A DNA stretch of 64,000 nucleotides from the NCBI GenBank assembly GCA_028554645.1, contig JAQOOI010000022.1, positions 1,612,001 to 1,676,000 of the forward strand, read 5' to 3'. Shown piece by piece: positions 47,940 through 58,549 of the stretch (within the stretch, counting starts at the first letter, position 1; every line of letters begins with the position of its first letter). The notes under the pieces were generated by a model. The model had not been told where the DNA came from. It saw nothing but the letters and a program-made list of their open reading frames with translations, and did no database searches. The position numbers were made by a program, and so were the translations under genes. The DNA is from Omphalotus guepiniiformis (Eukaryota > Basidiomycota > Agaricomycetes > Agaricales > Omphalotaceae).

Positions 47940-49896
47940 CTATTCGTCACTAAGTACCAGATTATTATGTGAGTGAATAGTATGTCGATACAGCCCTGAA
48001 CTACGGAATTCATCGTTAACAACAGATCCATCCGAGACGCCAGGCGAAGCATGTACGTCAATATTAGATTGAGATATTTCCCGCCCAATCCAGATTTTCA
48101 AAGCAACCCCACTCATCAACACCAAACCAGCTACATACACCCACCACCATCTCTCCACATGATCTTGCCAGGAAATAAGCACGGATTTCCCGGATTGCTT
48201 GTTTTGTCCTTGAGAAGCATCAGCCATTGAAATGTCATCTGCCAACTTGGTTTTCTCGAACAAAGACTCGAGGCCTGTAGGTTTCTCTGGTGCAAAGAAT
48301 CGTTGAGGGCGAAGCCAAACACTTTCATCAACGGCCTGAGTCTTGCTTTTCAGTGAAGGGGGAATTGGGAATGCAGGATTAGCACTGTCACTCGTCGGTG
48401 TCCAGTCCATCTCGTCTCCTTCGAGCTGTTCCATAGGCGCACTTGATGATAATAAAGAAGGGAGTCCAAATACTGGTCCCTTTGGTTGCACGACTGGCTT
48501 CGATGAAAGCGAGAGAGAGGAAAAAAGATCCGGTTCTGTGAGTTTTGCAGGAATCGCCGGAGTGGTTGCACGACTCCGAGTATCACCGGTTATGGGGGTA
48601 GATGAACGGGATCGGCCAAGGTCATGACTTTTAGAGTCGATGAGACGAATGGCGGGTGGCTGTTGAAGACGAAGAACTAAGCAGGATCCTATAATAACCT
48701 AACTCGGAGGCTCGTTAACCAAATTTACCACGAACGAAATGAACTTACTGATAGCTCTAGCAATACCGAGAATGAGAAATAAATTCTAGAACGCAAAGAG
48801 GGTAGATATTGGGAGAGATGAAGATAGTCGAGGTGAAACCAATGCAGAGCAAGGAAAGTAGCAGTGACAAATCTTGATGTCCACGCAACAATCTGCAAAG
48901 ACTGAGATACAAAGTTGTGAGAAACCATAATTGATTTGAAATAGTAGCTCACGTTATATGTTCTCTTCCCTTGTACGCGTATATCCTTTCCTTGTATCTG
49001 AGATTTTCGGAGAGCTGAATACGTGGGATCCCATGCGGTCCACAATAAGGATAGAAGCACAATTATAGGTGATATAGGTTGTAGGACAGACATTGAACGG
49101 AAAGGCTGATATCCAAGAACAGCTGGGAATATTTTAATCGATACCCTGTTTGGCGTAAGAGACGTCGCTGTTACTCAGCAGATAAGTTCCCGCTTATACA
49201 GAAAGTCAAACCGCAGAACCACAAGCACCCTCGAATGCGCCACACTAGTAACTCCCTGGTAATATTTTCCCGCTCCTGAAGGTGGGCGGACACGCGTCGT
49301 TGGTTGGCCTTACCCTTGGTTTCCTTCAGCCATCCACCTAGGGCCTGTGTCCGGGCCATTATCTCCTTCTTCCGTATTTCATCCTCGACTGCGGGTAAGC
49401 ACGACTCGCACACGGGAGGATAACGTATATGCAGCGATTCCCGGTATTCGGGGAGCATGCTTAAGCGTTGCTCGTATTCTGGACTCTGATTTATACGCTT
49501 AGTGATTTTGAGCAAAGAGAAAGGGCATTAATGCGCACTGTGGACGGCGGCAGATAATTTGACATTAGATTCACAAGAAGCATCTGATTTGTCTGACAAG
49601 TGTGACAGAACGGTCCCTTCCCGTACATTGTTGGTAAGCGGTCTTTACTAGGTGATGCTGCATATGTCTTAGTGAGATCCTTGGAATTTTCTGAAATGAT
49701 ATGCACCTCGTTTTGAAAAGGACCGCGCATTGAGTGATTCATCATGCATAGCTGGCTCGTCGGAAAGGATTTCCCCTTTCTCATCATAGCGATTCCAGCA
49801 TCCACAGATATTGCAACGGAAACTTCTTGGATTTTGAGGAAGAGATACGGGAGAGTTGCAGAAATAGCAGACAACGTCGCTGTGTCGTCGAAACAT
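47940..49896 (-). CDS. Ima1/Samp1/NET5-like inner nuclear membrane protein
   Basis: Starts MFRRHSDVVCYFCNSP at 49896. The N-terminal domain has paired cysteines: CYFCNS, FRCNICGCWNRYDEKGEI (near 49800), GPFCHTCQTNQMLLVNLMSNYLP and YPPVCESCLPAVEDEI, the zinc-binding Ima1 N-domain. It also contains SDEPAMHDESLNARSF and YEQRLSMLPEYRESLH. Membrane segments follow (LWFCGLT..., SPIIVLLSLLWTAWDP, FVTATFLALHWFHL), then a hydrophilic nucleoplasmic or cytoplasmic loop and a final span, WWWVYVAGLVLMSGVALKIWIG. In S. pombe Ima1 links centromeric heterochromatin and the nuclear envelope to the cytoskeleton; Samp1 is the animal relative. The start lies 72 bases from the divergent SNAPC1-like gene. Confidence 0.82.
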
Positions 49897-49968
49897 GAGT
49901 AGGGCACACGTGATCCACAGGGACGCGCTATGTGGTTGTATTTGTACATACAGATCTGCGGATGCGCC
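49897..49968. promoter_or_regulatory. Compact bidirectional promoter, Ima1 / SNAPC1-like
   Basis: 72 bases between divergent start codons (or 33 if the plus-strand gene starts at the in-frame ATG at 49930). No TATA box is visible. This is the second such compact divergent pair in the window. Confidence 0.5.
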
Positions 49969-51141
49969 ATGTCCATCACTCCTTCTGCATCTGCTGGTCG
50001 AGGAGACATTATTTTGCAGCCTGCCTTTTTCACCTCATCCCTCTATGTGCTTCCTTTCCGCGATGACATAAGAAGTCTCATTCATGCATTCCATGAAAAA
50101 TATGTATTATCTTCAGAGGCACCTTTTGCTCTCTTTAAGACAATCTGGTGTGCACAATATTGGCACTGGTTACAGTTCAAAGTCTTTGATGACCGAAGCA
50201 GGGAGACTTTTCTCAATGTGTCCCATCGTCTCTTTCTTGGTTCGTTCCACCTCGTGTTTCTCATCTTGACCTTTTTCCTCATTGTGTGTAGAACGCACCG
50301 TGAAAACAGAGGCCCCGTTTACGCGTGTTGTCGCCCTATTCGGCTTGTACACCTTTTTCTACTCTCAACTGTCCGGTACAATACTTCCGCTACACACGAT
50401 CAAGCACATACCGATACCGCTTGGTGGGTATTTATAGTTCTGGCCTGTTCTGGCTCGGTCATAAGGGTACTGATGTCGTCGTTAGATCAATATACGTCGC
50501 TTCTATTGCTGCCAAATGCATTAACTACAGAGCAGTTACTGCCGTTGCAGCCATACGCCTCGTACGTGCTTAAACGTTTAGTGACATCACAGGTCTTTCA
50601 AATCATACCCACCTCGGAGTTGCATGCTTACAATCCACGTCAACTTCCCCGAGAAATGTACATTGATTCGCTAATGTTGGATTCCAATGGCCCAATTATG
50701 TCGAAGAAGGGTCGGCCAACCAAGCGCGACAGGGCCAAGAAAACCAAGGCCGCGTTAGAGAGCTTGGATAAGTGGATGCACAAGACATCGGTGCCGATCG
50801 CCGAGAGCTCTGATAGTGCCTCAAGAGCTCGGTCGATGCATTATCTCCTAACGCAGCCTCCAACGCAAAGCCTAGGGGATTATCAGAGTCACAAATTCAA
50901 TTTGCTGAAAACGATTGATCCACAACCGGGAATGGACAGAAGCCCATCAGAGGGCCATGTGGCGATCGAAAAAGTGAGCCAGGACGTGCTGGAGAGACTG
51001 AGACAGATGGAGGAAACACAAACTGGAAACAGGCGGCCAAGTCGGACTGGAGTAGCAGGGATAGAGCGGGTTGAACGAGCAATGAGAGCTACGGAAGGAG
51101 GACTTGGGCTACTTGGGCTTACCGAGGGGGCGGGTCGGTAG
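49969..51141 (+). CDS. SNAPC1/SNAP43-like snRNA-activating complex subunit (tentative)
   Basis: Reads MSITPSASAGRGDIILQPAF; an ATG 39 bases upstream in frame (49930) is an alternative start. The N-terminal half has LPFRDDIRSLIHAFHEKY, FKTIWCAQYWHWLQFKVF and, across an intron (GTTCGT...TGTAG), LERTVKTEAPFTRVVALFGLYTFFYSQ and PLHTIKHIPIPLDQYTSLLLL. The pattern of helices and the phrase TRVVALFGLYTFFYSQ resemble SNAPC1, a subunit of the factor that recruits polymerases II and III to snRNA promoters. The C-terminal half is basic and helical (SKKGRPTKRDRAKKTKAALESL) and ends with low-complexity Gly/Leu. I assign SNAPC1 from motif recall only. Confidence 0.62.
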   Translation: MSITPSASAGRGDIILQPAFFTSSLYVLPFRDDIRSLIHAFHEKYVLSSEAPFALFKTIWCAQYWHWLQFKVFDDRSRETFLNVSHRLFLGSFHLVFLILTFFLIVCRTHRENRGPVYACCRPIRLVHLFLLSTVRYNTSATHDQAHTDTAWWVFIVLACSGSVIRVLMSSLDQYTSLLLLPNALTTEQLLPLQPYASYVLKRLVTSQVFQIIPTSELHAYNPRQLPREMYIDSLMLDSNGPIMSKKGRPTKRDRAKKTKAALESLDKWMHKTSVPIAESSDSASRARSMHYLLTQPPTQSLGDYQSHKFNLLKTIDPQPGMDRSPSEGHVAIEKVSQDVLERLRQMEETQTGNRRPSRTGVAGIERVERAMRATEGGLGLLGLTEGAGR

Positions 51142-51311
51142 TGCTGGTGATGATTAGTTATGTAAGCGTGTAGCGACAGTTCGCACGGTGGGGTAGCAGT
51201 AGAACAGATTCAGCTTTGGCTTGTACTTCGCTTGTACTCTCTCTTTTTCCCATTCTTTCTCTCAAACTACGTTCTTTATATCAACAATTATTCTTTTCAA
51301 TCTTGTATCTT

Positions 51312-54300
51312 ATGGCTTCGAATTCTAAAGCCTTTCGCTACAATCCGAATCCAAATTCTCCTTCAACAACAAATCTTCTCGCACCTTCTGGTAACTCTTA
51401 TGATTCTCCACAAGCAACTCTTGCCAGAGGTCCCCCTTCAATACGCTCAACGGCGAGCAATTCGTCTATGGTCGGTTATCCACCTATCAGATGTTTAAGT
51501 ACAGCTTTGACAACTGGCTCTATGAACGACTCGCCCTACAATATCAGCGCAACGCCCGGCCGCCGAATACCCTCGAATGTACCTTCTATTTCTGACAAAG
51601 TGGGACTCGCCCTTATCTTCACTGCTATCTAAAAAGTTCAACGTCCTCTAGTTTTCACTTTCTCCAGATCCCGCTGCGTGGGGTGCTGATCTTTCGCCAA
51701 ACCGAGCAGAGCCAGACGACTACCTCCATAATCCTGATCCTCGGCGGGACCGAAAAAACGATCATGGCGGCACCTTTTTTACGTACCGCGGTCTTACGAA
51801 CTTGGGCTGTCTTCTTATCCTCTGTTTAGGCGTTGTAGCACTCTTGTGCGTTAAGCTTCACAACGCTCATAAGCGAGCTGTCGCAGGACCCCTGATTATG
51901 GGAGGGCATGACTTATCCTAGTTCGGACAAAAAATAGGGCTAAAATGAGAAAATCCCTGAGTCCAGTTCGGACAGAAACTCCGCCGTAGGCGGAACCCAA
52001 ATGGTCGGGTTCGGACAGAAATTGGCATCAAGAACACCAGTGAACAACTGTGAAGGGCCCAATAGAGCTGGTGGCCTCGAACCGTAAAGTCCATTCCACA
52101 GAGTAGAAATTGTCCGGGCGATGTTTGAAGATCATAGATCAATTTTTTTGCAGAAATTTAGTTCCAACTCATGGTTCGGACAAAAATGAGCCCAGTAGCC
52201 GAGGCCACATCCCAGTTCGGACAAAAACTTCAGCCAATGTCAAGAAATCGGTTCGGACAAAAACACGCTAATCGACCGATTTTGGATCAGACATGCCCTC
52301 CCATAATCAGGGGTCCTGCTGTCGCTCATTATATTTCTTTAGTGCCGGATATCCATTGATCAGCTATTTCACCAAACACAACCTTTCCTTCAGGGGCGGG
52401 TTCAACATCGGCGGCATTAATGCCTCCGGCCAGGTAAGTCTATCAGGGATTCATCCGCGTGGGCGTGACTATATAGCTTTTACCCCACAGATTCCATCTA
52501 TGCCCGGTAACTGGGGGTTGATCGATTTAGAGACCCCTCAAGAGGCTTACACGTATCAATCCGTGAAGGACCAGTCTGAAATGCAGCTGGTCTTCAGTGA
52601 CGAGTTCAACACCGATGGACGGACATTCTATCCGGGAGACGATCCGTACTGGGAAGCTGGTGCGTGTGCACAACCCCATCTTCTAATCTCTAGATTGACG
52701 ATAATGTTGTCTGCTTTTAGTGGATCTGCATTACTGGGCTGTCAGTGCACAGTGATAAATGTATTTTCATCATCTGACGATTTGCTTCACAGACCAACAA
52801 TATGGAATGGTATGACCCCGCCGCAATCACGACGAAGAACGGTTCAATGTGGATCACGTTGTCTCAGAAAGAAACTCACGATCTACATTTCCAGGGTGGC
52901 ATGGTGTCAACTTGGAATAAGTTTTGCTTCACTGGTGGCCTGGTTTTGGCGTCCGTCGTTCTTCCTGGAGTCAACAACGTTGTTGGTTTGTGGCCTGCTA
53001 TTTGGTCTATGGGTAACTTAGGTACGAGTTGTCATATCTCATACAAGTTCTGAGTTCGGAGTATGGGGATTATTGTAGGCCGTGCGGGGTATGGTGCTAG
53101 CCTCGAAGGAATGGTAAGTTCGCCAATCAACAACCTGAGATAAATCTTAATAATAGTCTGTCAGTGGCCTTACACATACGATGCTTGCGATGTCGGCACC
53201 GCTCCGAATCAAACACAAAACGGCCTCCCCGTTGCCGCTACTAAGAATGGTGACCCGTCAGCGGATGGTGCGCTGTCATTCCTTCCTGGACAGCGTCTCT
53301 CCAGGTGTACTTGCCCCGGGGAGTCTCATCCGGGTCCAGTCCATTCCGATGGAACATATGTTGGTCGCTCTGCTCCGGAGATTGATATGTTTGAAGCCCA
53401 GGTAGGGTTCAAGCGTCCTAATCTGCTACTCATGTTCATTACATCGACAGATTGGAACGGATTTCGATGGCGTGACGCTCACGGGAGAAGTCTCACAGTC
53501 AGGCCAGTGGGCCGTAAGTCTTGAGTCCCCATCGCAAACTAACAGTCACTTACTTCACTCCCTTTGAAGCCATTTAATGCTCAATATGAATGGTTCAACA
53601 CGTCAGCGAACTTCCTCGTTAATGACCCCATTAACACCAAACTCAACTCGTACGCTGGTGGTTCCCTTCAACAAGCTACCTCATGCATTACAAAAACCAG
53701 TCAGTCATCATGATGTGTGCAGACTGAACCATAACTTACCGCGGGATATGTGGTACCTAGACCCTGAGTGTTATTATGGAAATAGTCGTTGTTACTCGAC
53801 ATACGGGTTCGAATATAAACCAGGCTACAGTATATCCTTTAAGTACTGTTCTACATGCAGCCAGGGCTTACGTCACATTTCATTCTGACAGGCTACGATG
53901 ATGCGGTTGGTGGCAAAACTTTTCAACTCCTTTCATATATCCCCTAAATTCGAATGTAATTATAGTATATCTCGTGGATTGCAAACGGCCAACAAGTTTG
54001 GACCATTAACGCCGGGGGTGTGGCGGCCGATACTCGGGTTGAGATCTCTTCGCGTCCCGTTCCGCAGGAGCCGATGGTGGGTTTGGTGATAGACCTTTGA
54101 GAATACTCCTAAGCTGATGTCTATTGCAGTACCTGCTTGCCAATCTTGGTATGTCGACGAACTTTGGTCCCGTCGACCTTAAACACCTAGTATTCCCGAC
54201 TTCAATGTTGGTTGATTGGATTCGTGTATATCAACCTAAAGATAGCATCAACATTGGCTGCGACCCCAAGGACTTTCCAACCAAGGCTTATATTAACGAG

Positions 54301-54450
54301 TGCGTTATCGAGTGCAAATCCGGGTAAATAACGCATATAACATTCATTCTAAACAGGTACATTGAAGCTTATACAAACCCTAATCTCACTACATGGCAGA
54401 ATGACTTCAAACAACCTTTCCCCAAAAGCAGCTTCCTTGGACAATGCTAG
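51312..54450 (+). CDS. KRE6/SKN1-like beta-1,6-glucan synthesis protein (GH16)
   Basis: Type II membrane protein. The N-terminal cytoplasmic part is Ser/Pro-rich, then FSLSPDPAAWGADLSP and GGTFFTYRGLTNLGCLLILC lead into the membrane anchor LLILCLGVVALLFAGYPLISYF, interrupted by the MITE-bearing intron. The GH16-like domain follows: SEMQLVFSDEFNTDGRTFYP, NMEWYDPAAITTKNGSMWI, GLWPAIWSMGNLGRAGYGAS, and APEIDMFEAQ (near 53375) with the catalytic Glu-x-Asp-x-x-Glu. The C-terminus has YLLANLGMSTNFGPVDL, LVDWIRVYQ, a Cys pair and FLGQC. About a dozen short introns. Kre6 and Skn1 are ER/Golgi proteins needed for beta-1,6-glucan in the cell wall. The gene looks intact despite the insertion. Confidence 0.88.
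51885..52317. mobile_element. 433-base MITE with 8-base target-site duplication
   Basis: Perfect 26-base terminal inverted repeats at 51885-51910 and 52292-52317 (outer bases AGGACCCCTGATTATGGGAG), continuing inward for about 8 more bases with two mismatches. The element is flanked by GCTGTCGC at 51877-51884 and at 52318-52325, an exact 8-base target duplication. It has no coding capacity. Six direct copies of GTTCGGACARAAA lie inside. Eight-base duplications are typical of hAT and of KDZ (Zisupton-type) DNA transposons, the latter being common in basidiomycetes; the superfamily cannot be fixed from the ends alone. It sits wholly inside an intron. The perfect repeats and duplication suggest recent insertion. 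Confidence 0.92.
51921..52263 (+). repeat. Six direct repeats GTTCGGACARAAA inside the MITE
   Basis: Copies begin at 51921, 51966, 52009, 52174, 52215 and 52251, three near each end and all in the same orientation. They may be subterminal transposase-binding sites, although those are usually mirrored with respect to the ends. Confidence 0.88.
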
Positions 54451-54875
54451 ACCTCATTCATCGTCTGAGACTTAGACATTCATGAAGTCCCTGGTATTGG
54501 TATTACTGCTTATGTATCATGCGTCCTTCGTTTGCATGATACTGCTTGGATCGTCTTTACTGTTGGTGACTTCGCGATGCTCACCGCGCCGTTCTTTTTT
54601 TGTTTTGTTCGTGTACCAGTATCTGTTGTTTGGAGCGGTTCTATACCTCTGTTTATTCATATCTGTTGACCTACGTCGAACCCTTTAGCCAGCCTTTAGG
54701 ATCAATCACATACTGTTATTTATCAGTAGACTTGGGCTGTTAAACGAAATCACTATTGGACTTTGCAAATGAGACCTTGATCTTCAATATTAACAGATGG
54801 CTTCTTTCGTATGCAGTCACGTCCCTAAGATGCAGTAGTATACAGTGTGTATGATAAGTGATGGATACGCCGCGC
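54451..54875. other. Convergent intergenic region
   Basis: The 3' flanks of the KRE6-like gene (plus) and UBE2O (minus). A hydrophobic 68-residue open frame at 54482-54688 has no recognisable features and is probably chance. Nothing else seen. Confidence 0.5.
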
Positions 54876-57800
54876 TCATGGTACCACCAAAGAATGAGAG
54901 TCAAGAAGGCCTTGTAGCTTTGATAACGTCCGTTCAAGAGCTATGATTCCTCCCGCTGTCAGTCGAGGTACTGCTAGCTCTCCATCATCCTGTATCCCCT
55001 GTGTGGATGTAACTCTACTCTTTTCTATAAGAGCGCGAGCATCATCCAGGACCTTCTTCAGTCGGTGATTTGAATAATATATCCCGCTGATTTCCAATTC
55101 CAGACCACCTAGAGGTATTTCCAGCGCCCGACGAACGAAGCCGCGAGAAAGAACATAAGCTTTTTCACTATACAGCCGACTAGTAGGTAGCAATCGTCTA
55201 TGATCAACCTTTACGCACGATTTAGTTTTCACGTACCTGTTCACTATGCCTTCTTCAGTCCCACGAAGTTTTTCGTAAGCGGGTTCACAGAACCAGCTAA
55301 ACAGAACATTGTTTGATATTAGTTTAGTTTAGTTTAGTGAAAAGACAATAGATACGCACGGTTCCTTCACTAATACCAAACCTTGGATACTGACTAATGC
55401 TTGGAGGAGAGACGACCGACTGGGACTCCAGGTCTCATTCCTATCCCCCGCCCAGGTCCCAAGGATAGATAAGCAGACCTTGCCTTCCTCGTACAAATTA
55501 CTGGATAGGTAATTTAGTATATGGTGTTGAGGCGAAAAAGGTGAATAACTCACGGGTTTACTGTGCAGAGCGTAGGAGTTACCATCAGATTATTGTCGAG
55601 GTTGCCTTGGAATCACGCTTACCTCGTCCATTACCGTTTGTCCAACTCAGAAAATGTGCCAATGGAGGGCTTTGAGGGAAGTTTGAATCCAACATCCAGT
55701 CAATGACGAAAGGCGCATCTTCATAAGGTGTATTTTGAGGCCCAATAATCAGACATCGAAGAAGATCTGCTCGATCCTCAAAAGCGCGCACAATGATTGA
55801 ATCTGTGCCAACTAGGTGAGCTGGAAAATGAGCATAAGAAGTGTTTGAATATTACCAGGAAGACTGCTCATTAAGATACGATACTCCCGTGCTAGCCGAG
55901 AGACGAATGCCTTTGAATGTTGCAATGGTGTCGTAGAGTAGTATGCGTGATCCACAGGTGCTGAAGGCAGAATATCGAATCGCTTCCAAGGTGCACCATT
56001 GTCAATATCGACGCCGTCTTCGTCATCTTCGATATTCGGTATATCATCTGAAGCTCGTCCTGACAATCCTGAAACCGACTCAATGGGTGTTTCAGGCCTC
56101 GGTGACATTCCTGAATGGTTTTCAGTGTCAGTCATATGTGGTAGCGATAAGGGCAGAGTGCCCGGAAAGTCATCAACATCCATAGTGTCGCCCTCGGCGG
56201 ACATCTCTTCTCCATCTTCTTGTATGTCCTCGAAATCCCCCTCGAAACCGTCAATGTAGGCATCAGGCTCATCCAAAGGGTCAGTGCCTGGCCACCAGAT
56301 TCCATCCTCATGCATTGGCCAGATCTCTTGACCTTCTTCAGGTTCGGAACCCCAATGACTACCTTCGTAGAGCTCGTCCTCCAGCTGTTCAATACCGTCA
56401 TACAGTTTCGTCAACCGTCGCAAGGGATAGACTCTGGCAGTGCCATCAGGATGCAACACTTCTACGTTCCCATCCAAGCGAAGCTGATTTAAGGGAAAGT
56501 AAGTTTATGAAGCTTATTCGTGATTTATTTGCTTACGTCAATCACTTCACCGATCCACAGCATCGTCCCATTCTTGGGAGGTGCTCGCATTGTTCCTTCT
56601 TCCGTACCTTCAATTGCACGTTGAGACGCAATATTGCTTCCTAGATCGGCCATTTCTTTTCGCCACCCCCCCAGCTGTCCAGGATGTTGCCCAACAAAGG
56701 GGCTTTCTCGCACCCAAGCTTCAATCTCGCCTATCCTAGGTACGCGCGGTATGTCGAATCCATTGGTTGCACCTTCCCCATGAACGAACACCGTGTCACC
56801 TCTTCTTACGCCCAAACCTTCTGTTCCAGCGTATACTTCAGCGTCAGACGTACCATGGGGATCGAGTTCTAGCACAGAGACCAGGTCTATTCTCCCGGAG
56901 TCCGAAAAAAGAACGCTGGCAGTCCTGTCAGTTGCATTCACAGATTGTACGACGGCTGCTCGTTTCACCCCTTCGCTACTCCAAAAGACATGATCACCAG
57001 GCCTACATGATTAATTAGCGGCCATAACAAAGAACAATTAGATTGCTAAAACTTACCAACAATCGTATTCGTCAGGATTTAAATAAGGGATGACATCAAC
57101 AGACTTCACTGTCTCTCTAGATCCATCCTGCCATAGAATATCCAACGTCGTCTCCGTGGCATTGACTGTGAAACTTCGTACAAAGATGACGCCTCCGGGT
57201 TCTTCTTCGCGGCCATGCTGTGTAAATGGCACTCCAGTGGCATCTTTGAGCATTACCCGATCACTAATTCGCATCTGAAAATCTGTCCGATTGCGAATGA
57301 GAGTGAGCTTGGAAATATCTGGGCCGTGCCAAAATCTCTGAGGTCTTTCCCTCTGTTCTGCCTCTTGGGTATCAAGCTTCATCAAGAAAAAATCAGGATG
57401 CATAGACAAAAACACGCGCGGTGCTAACTCACCGTCTGATTTAGAGCTAGCCATGCAATGGCGTAAACAGTATGCTTTACAGCGATGACTGTCTCGAGCC
57501 CAGGCCGATTACTACCAAATAAGAAGTCCAGCACATTCTGAACTCCTCCAATAGGCGTTGGTAGAATGCCCTGAGGAGCTTTTAGGTCAACTTGGTTACA
57601 AAAGATCATAGAAGCTTTGCCTAACTTCGCTTTTCTCCCCAATCGAGAGGCGAGAGCTGAACTCCGGCAATCTGACCAGATGGCCTGTTGGAGTTTCTAC
57701 AATGTTTTCATCATACAACTACGCGATACTGAAATGAATAAATGGCGAGACACGAGGAGAAAGCATCCATCACTCTACCTCTATGACCTGAAGACCCACT

Positions 57801-58178
57801 CAAGTTCAGTCACCGTGCAGTCACTGTGTGAAACGCAGAACCCACCTGGCCAACCCAATCGTTATACACAACGTAGTCCCCTATCTCTGCATTCTTACGA
57901 AACTCTAGATCTTCAGACGTCTTCCAGCCCTCTGCTTGCTCTCCGCTGATTACATGTTCAAGATGCGCATTTACCCGTACATTCAAAATTACACCGGACT
58001 GAATGTCGTCCACATTTCTCTTGCAGAAATCTCCAGGCTGTAGCGTTCGATCTAGAAGCTTTAGATCTGACTCGGGAAGAATTTCTCTCTTTCCAGACTC
58101 GGAGAGAAAGGATACGCCAACCTCGCCACGCTTCAGAGGTCGCATGAGAGGATCCTGAAGCGGATTCGGTATAGGCAT
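54876..58178 (-). CDS. UBE2O-like E2/E3 hybrid ubiquitin-conjugating enzyme
   Basis: Starts [19 protein letters not shown] at 58178. The N-terminal half contains repeated SH3-like conserved regions: [41 protein letters not shown] segments around 57050, and [14 protein letters not shown], followed by [10 protein letters not shown] and [24 protein letters not shown]. An acidic disordered stretch follows (about 56000-56300). The UBC domain is C-terminal: [40 protein letters not shown] with the catalytic Cys (near 55475), [18 protein letters not shown], then a helical extension ending [12 protein letters not shown]2O is a large quality-control enzyme that recognises orphan basic and juxtamembrane segments and ubiquitinates ribosomal proteins without a separate E3. 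Order CR1-CR2-coiled coil-UBC is retained. Confidence 0.9.
55319..55337. repeat. Short (TTTAG)n microsatellite in a UBE2O intron
   Basis: Four tandem 5-base units (TTAGTTTAGTTTAGTTTAG). On the transcribed strand this reads CTAAACTAAACTAAACTAA, several overlapping branch-point-like motifs, within the intron before [12 protein letters not shown]. Confidence 0.8.
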
Positions 58179-58549
58179 GTCTTCAGCATCATGCCAGCAC
58201 CTCTGCCACGGTCTTATTCAATACGGAGATGCACTGTATGACTATCGAGCGTACCAGAACTATGCCATACGAATTTGGAGTTGTGATCTTCTGTACGACG
58301 TCTTGCTGATAAAACTGTGAGACATATCAGATACGACGAGAGAGATATCATGCAAGGATAGATGTTCTGACCGTTATGAGCGGCTTATCCTGCTCTTTCA
58401 AGGACATTATAGCAGAAACTGAAGGAGATTCAGAATATCTGAGAGTAGGGAGCAGACAGAGCGGCTGACTAATCCGATATTATATTATATCACTGTGGCT
58501 GCGCTCGCTCAGCGCTCAGCACTGACCACTTCTGCAAGCTCAAAACAAC
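58179..58549. promoter_or_regulatory. Divergent promoter region, UBE2O / F-box gene
   Basis: 371 bases without a gene. An AT-rich run (ATATTATATTATATCA, about 58477-58492) lies 58 bases before the F-box start and may serve as its core promoter. Confidence 0.45.

Larger units (their letters stand above)
51846..52342 (+). other. Expanded intron of the KRE6-like gene
   Basis: GTGCGT donor at 51846 and CTTTAG acceptor at 52342; splicing reads CTC TT + T GCC GGA (Leu-Phe-Ala-Gly), which rebuilds the conserved anchor. The intron is 497 bases; without the MITE and one copy of the target duplication it would be 56 bases, the norm here. Confidence 0.8.

Noticed and set aside
53795..53825. GGTTCGAATATAAACC, resembling a tRNA B box
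   Set aside because: It is coding sequence of the GH16 gene (GFEYKPGY) and no matching acceptor or anticodon arms surround it.
54482..54688. Hydrophobic 68-residue open frame after the KRE6-like gene
   Set aside because: It lies in a convergent 3' region, has irregular composition, no introns and no recognisable motif; probably chance.
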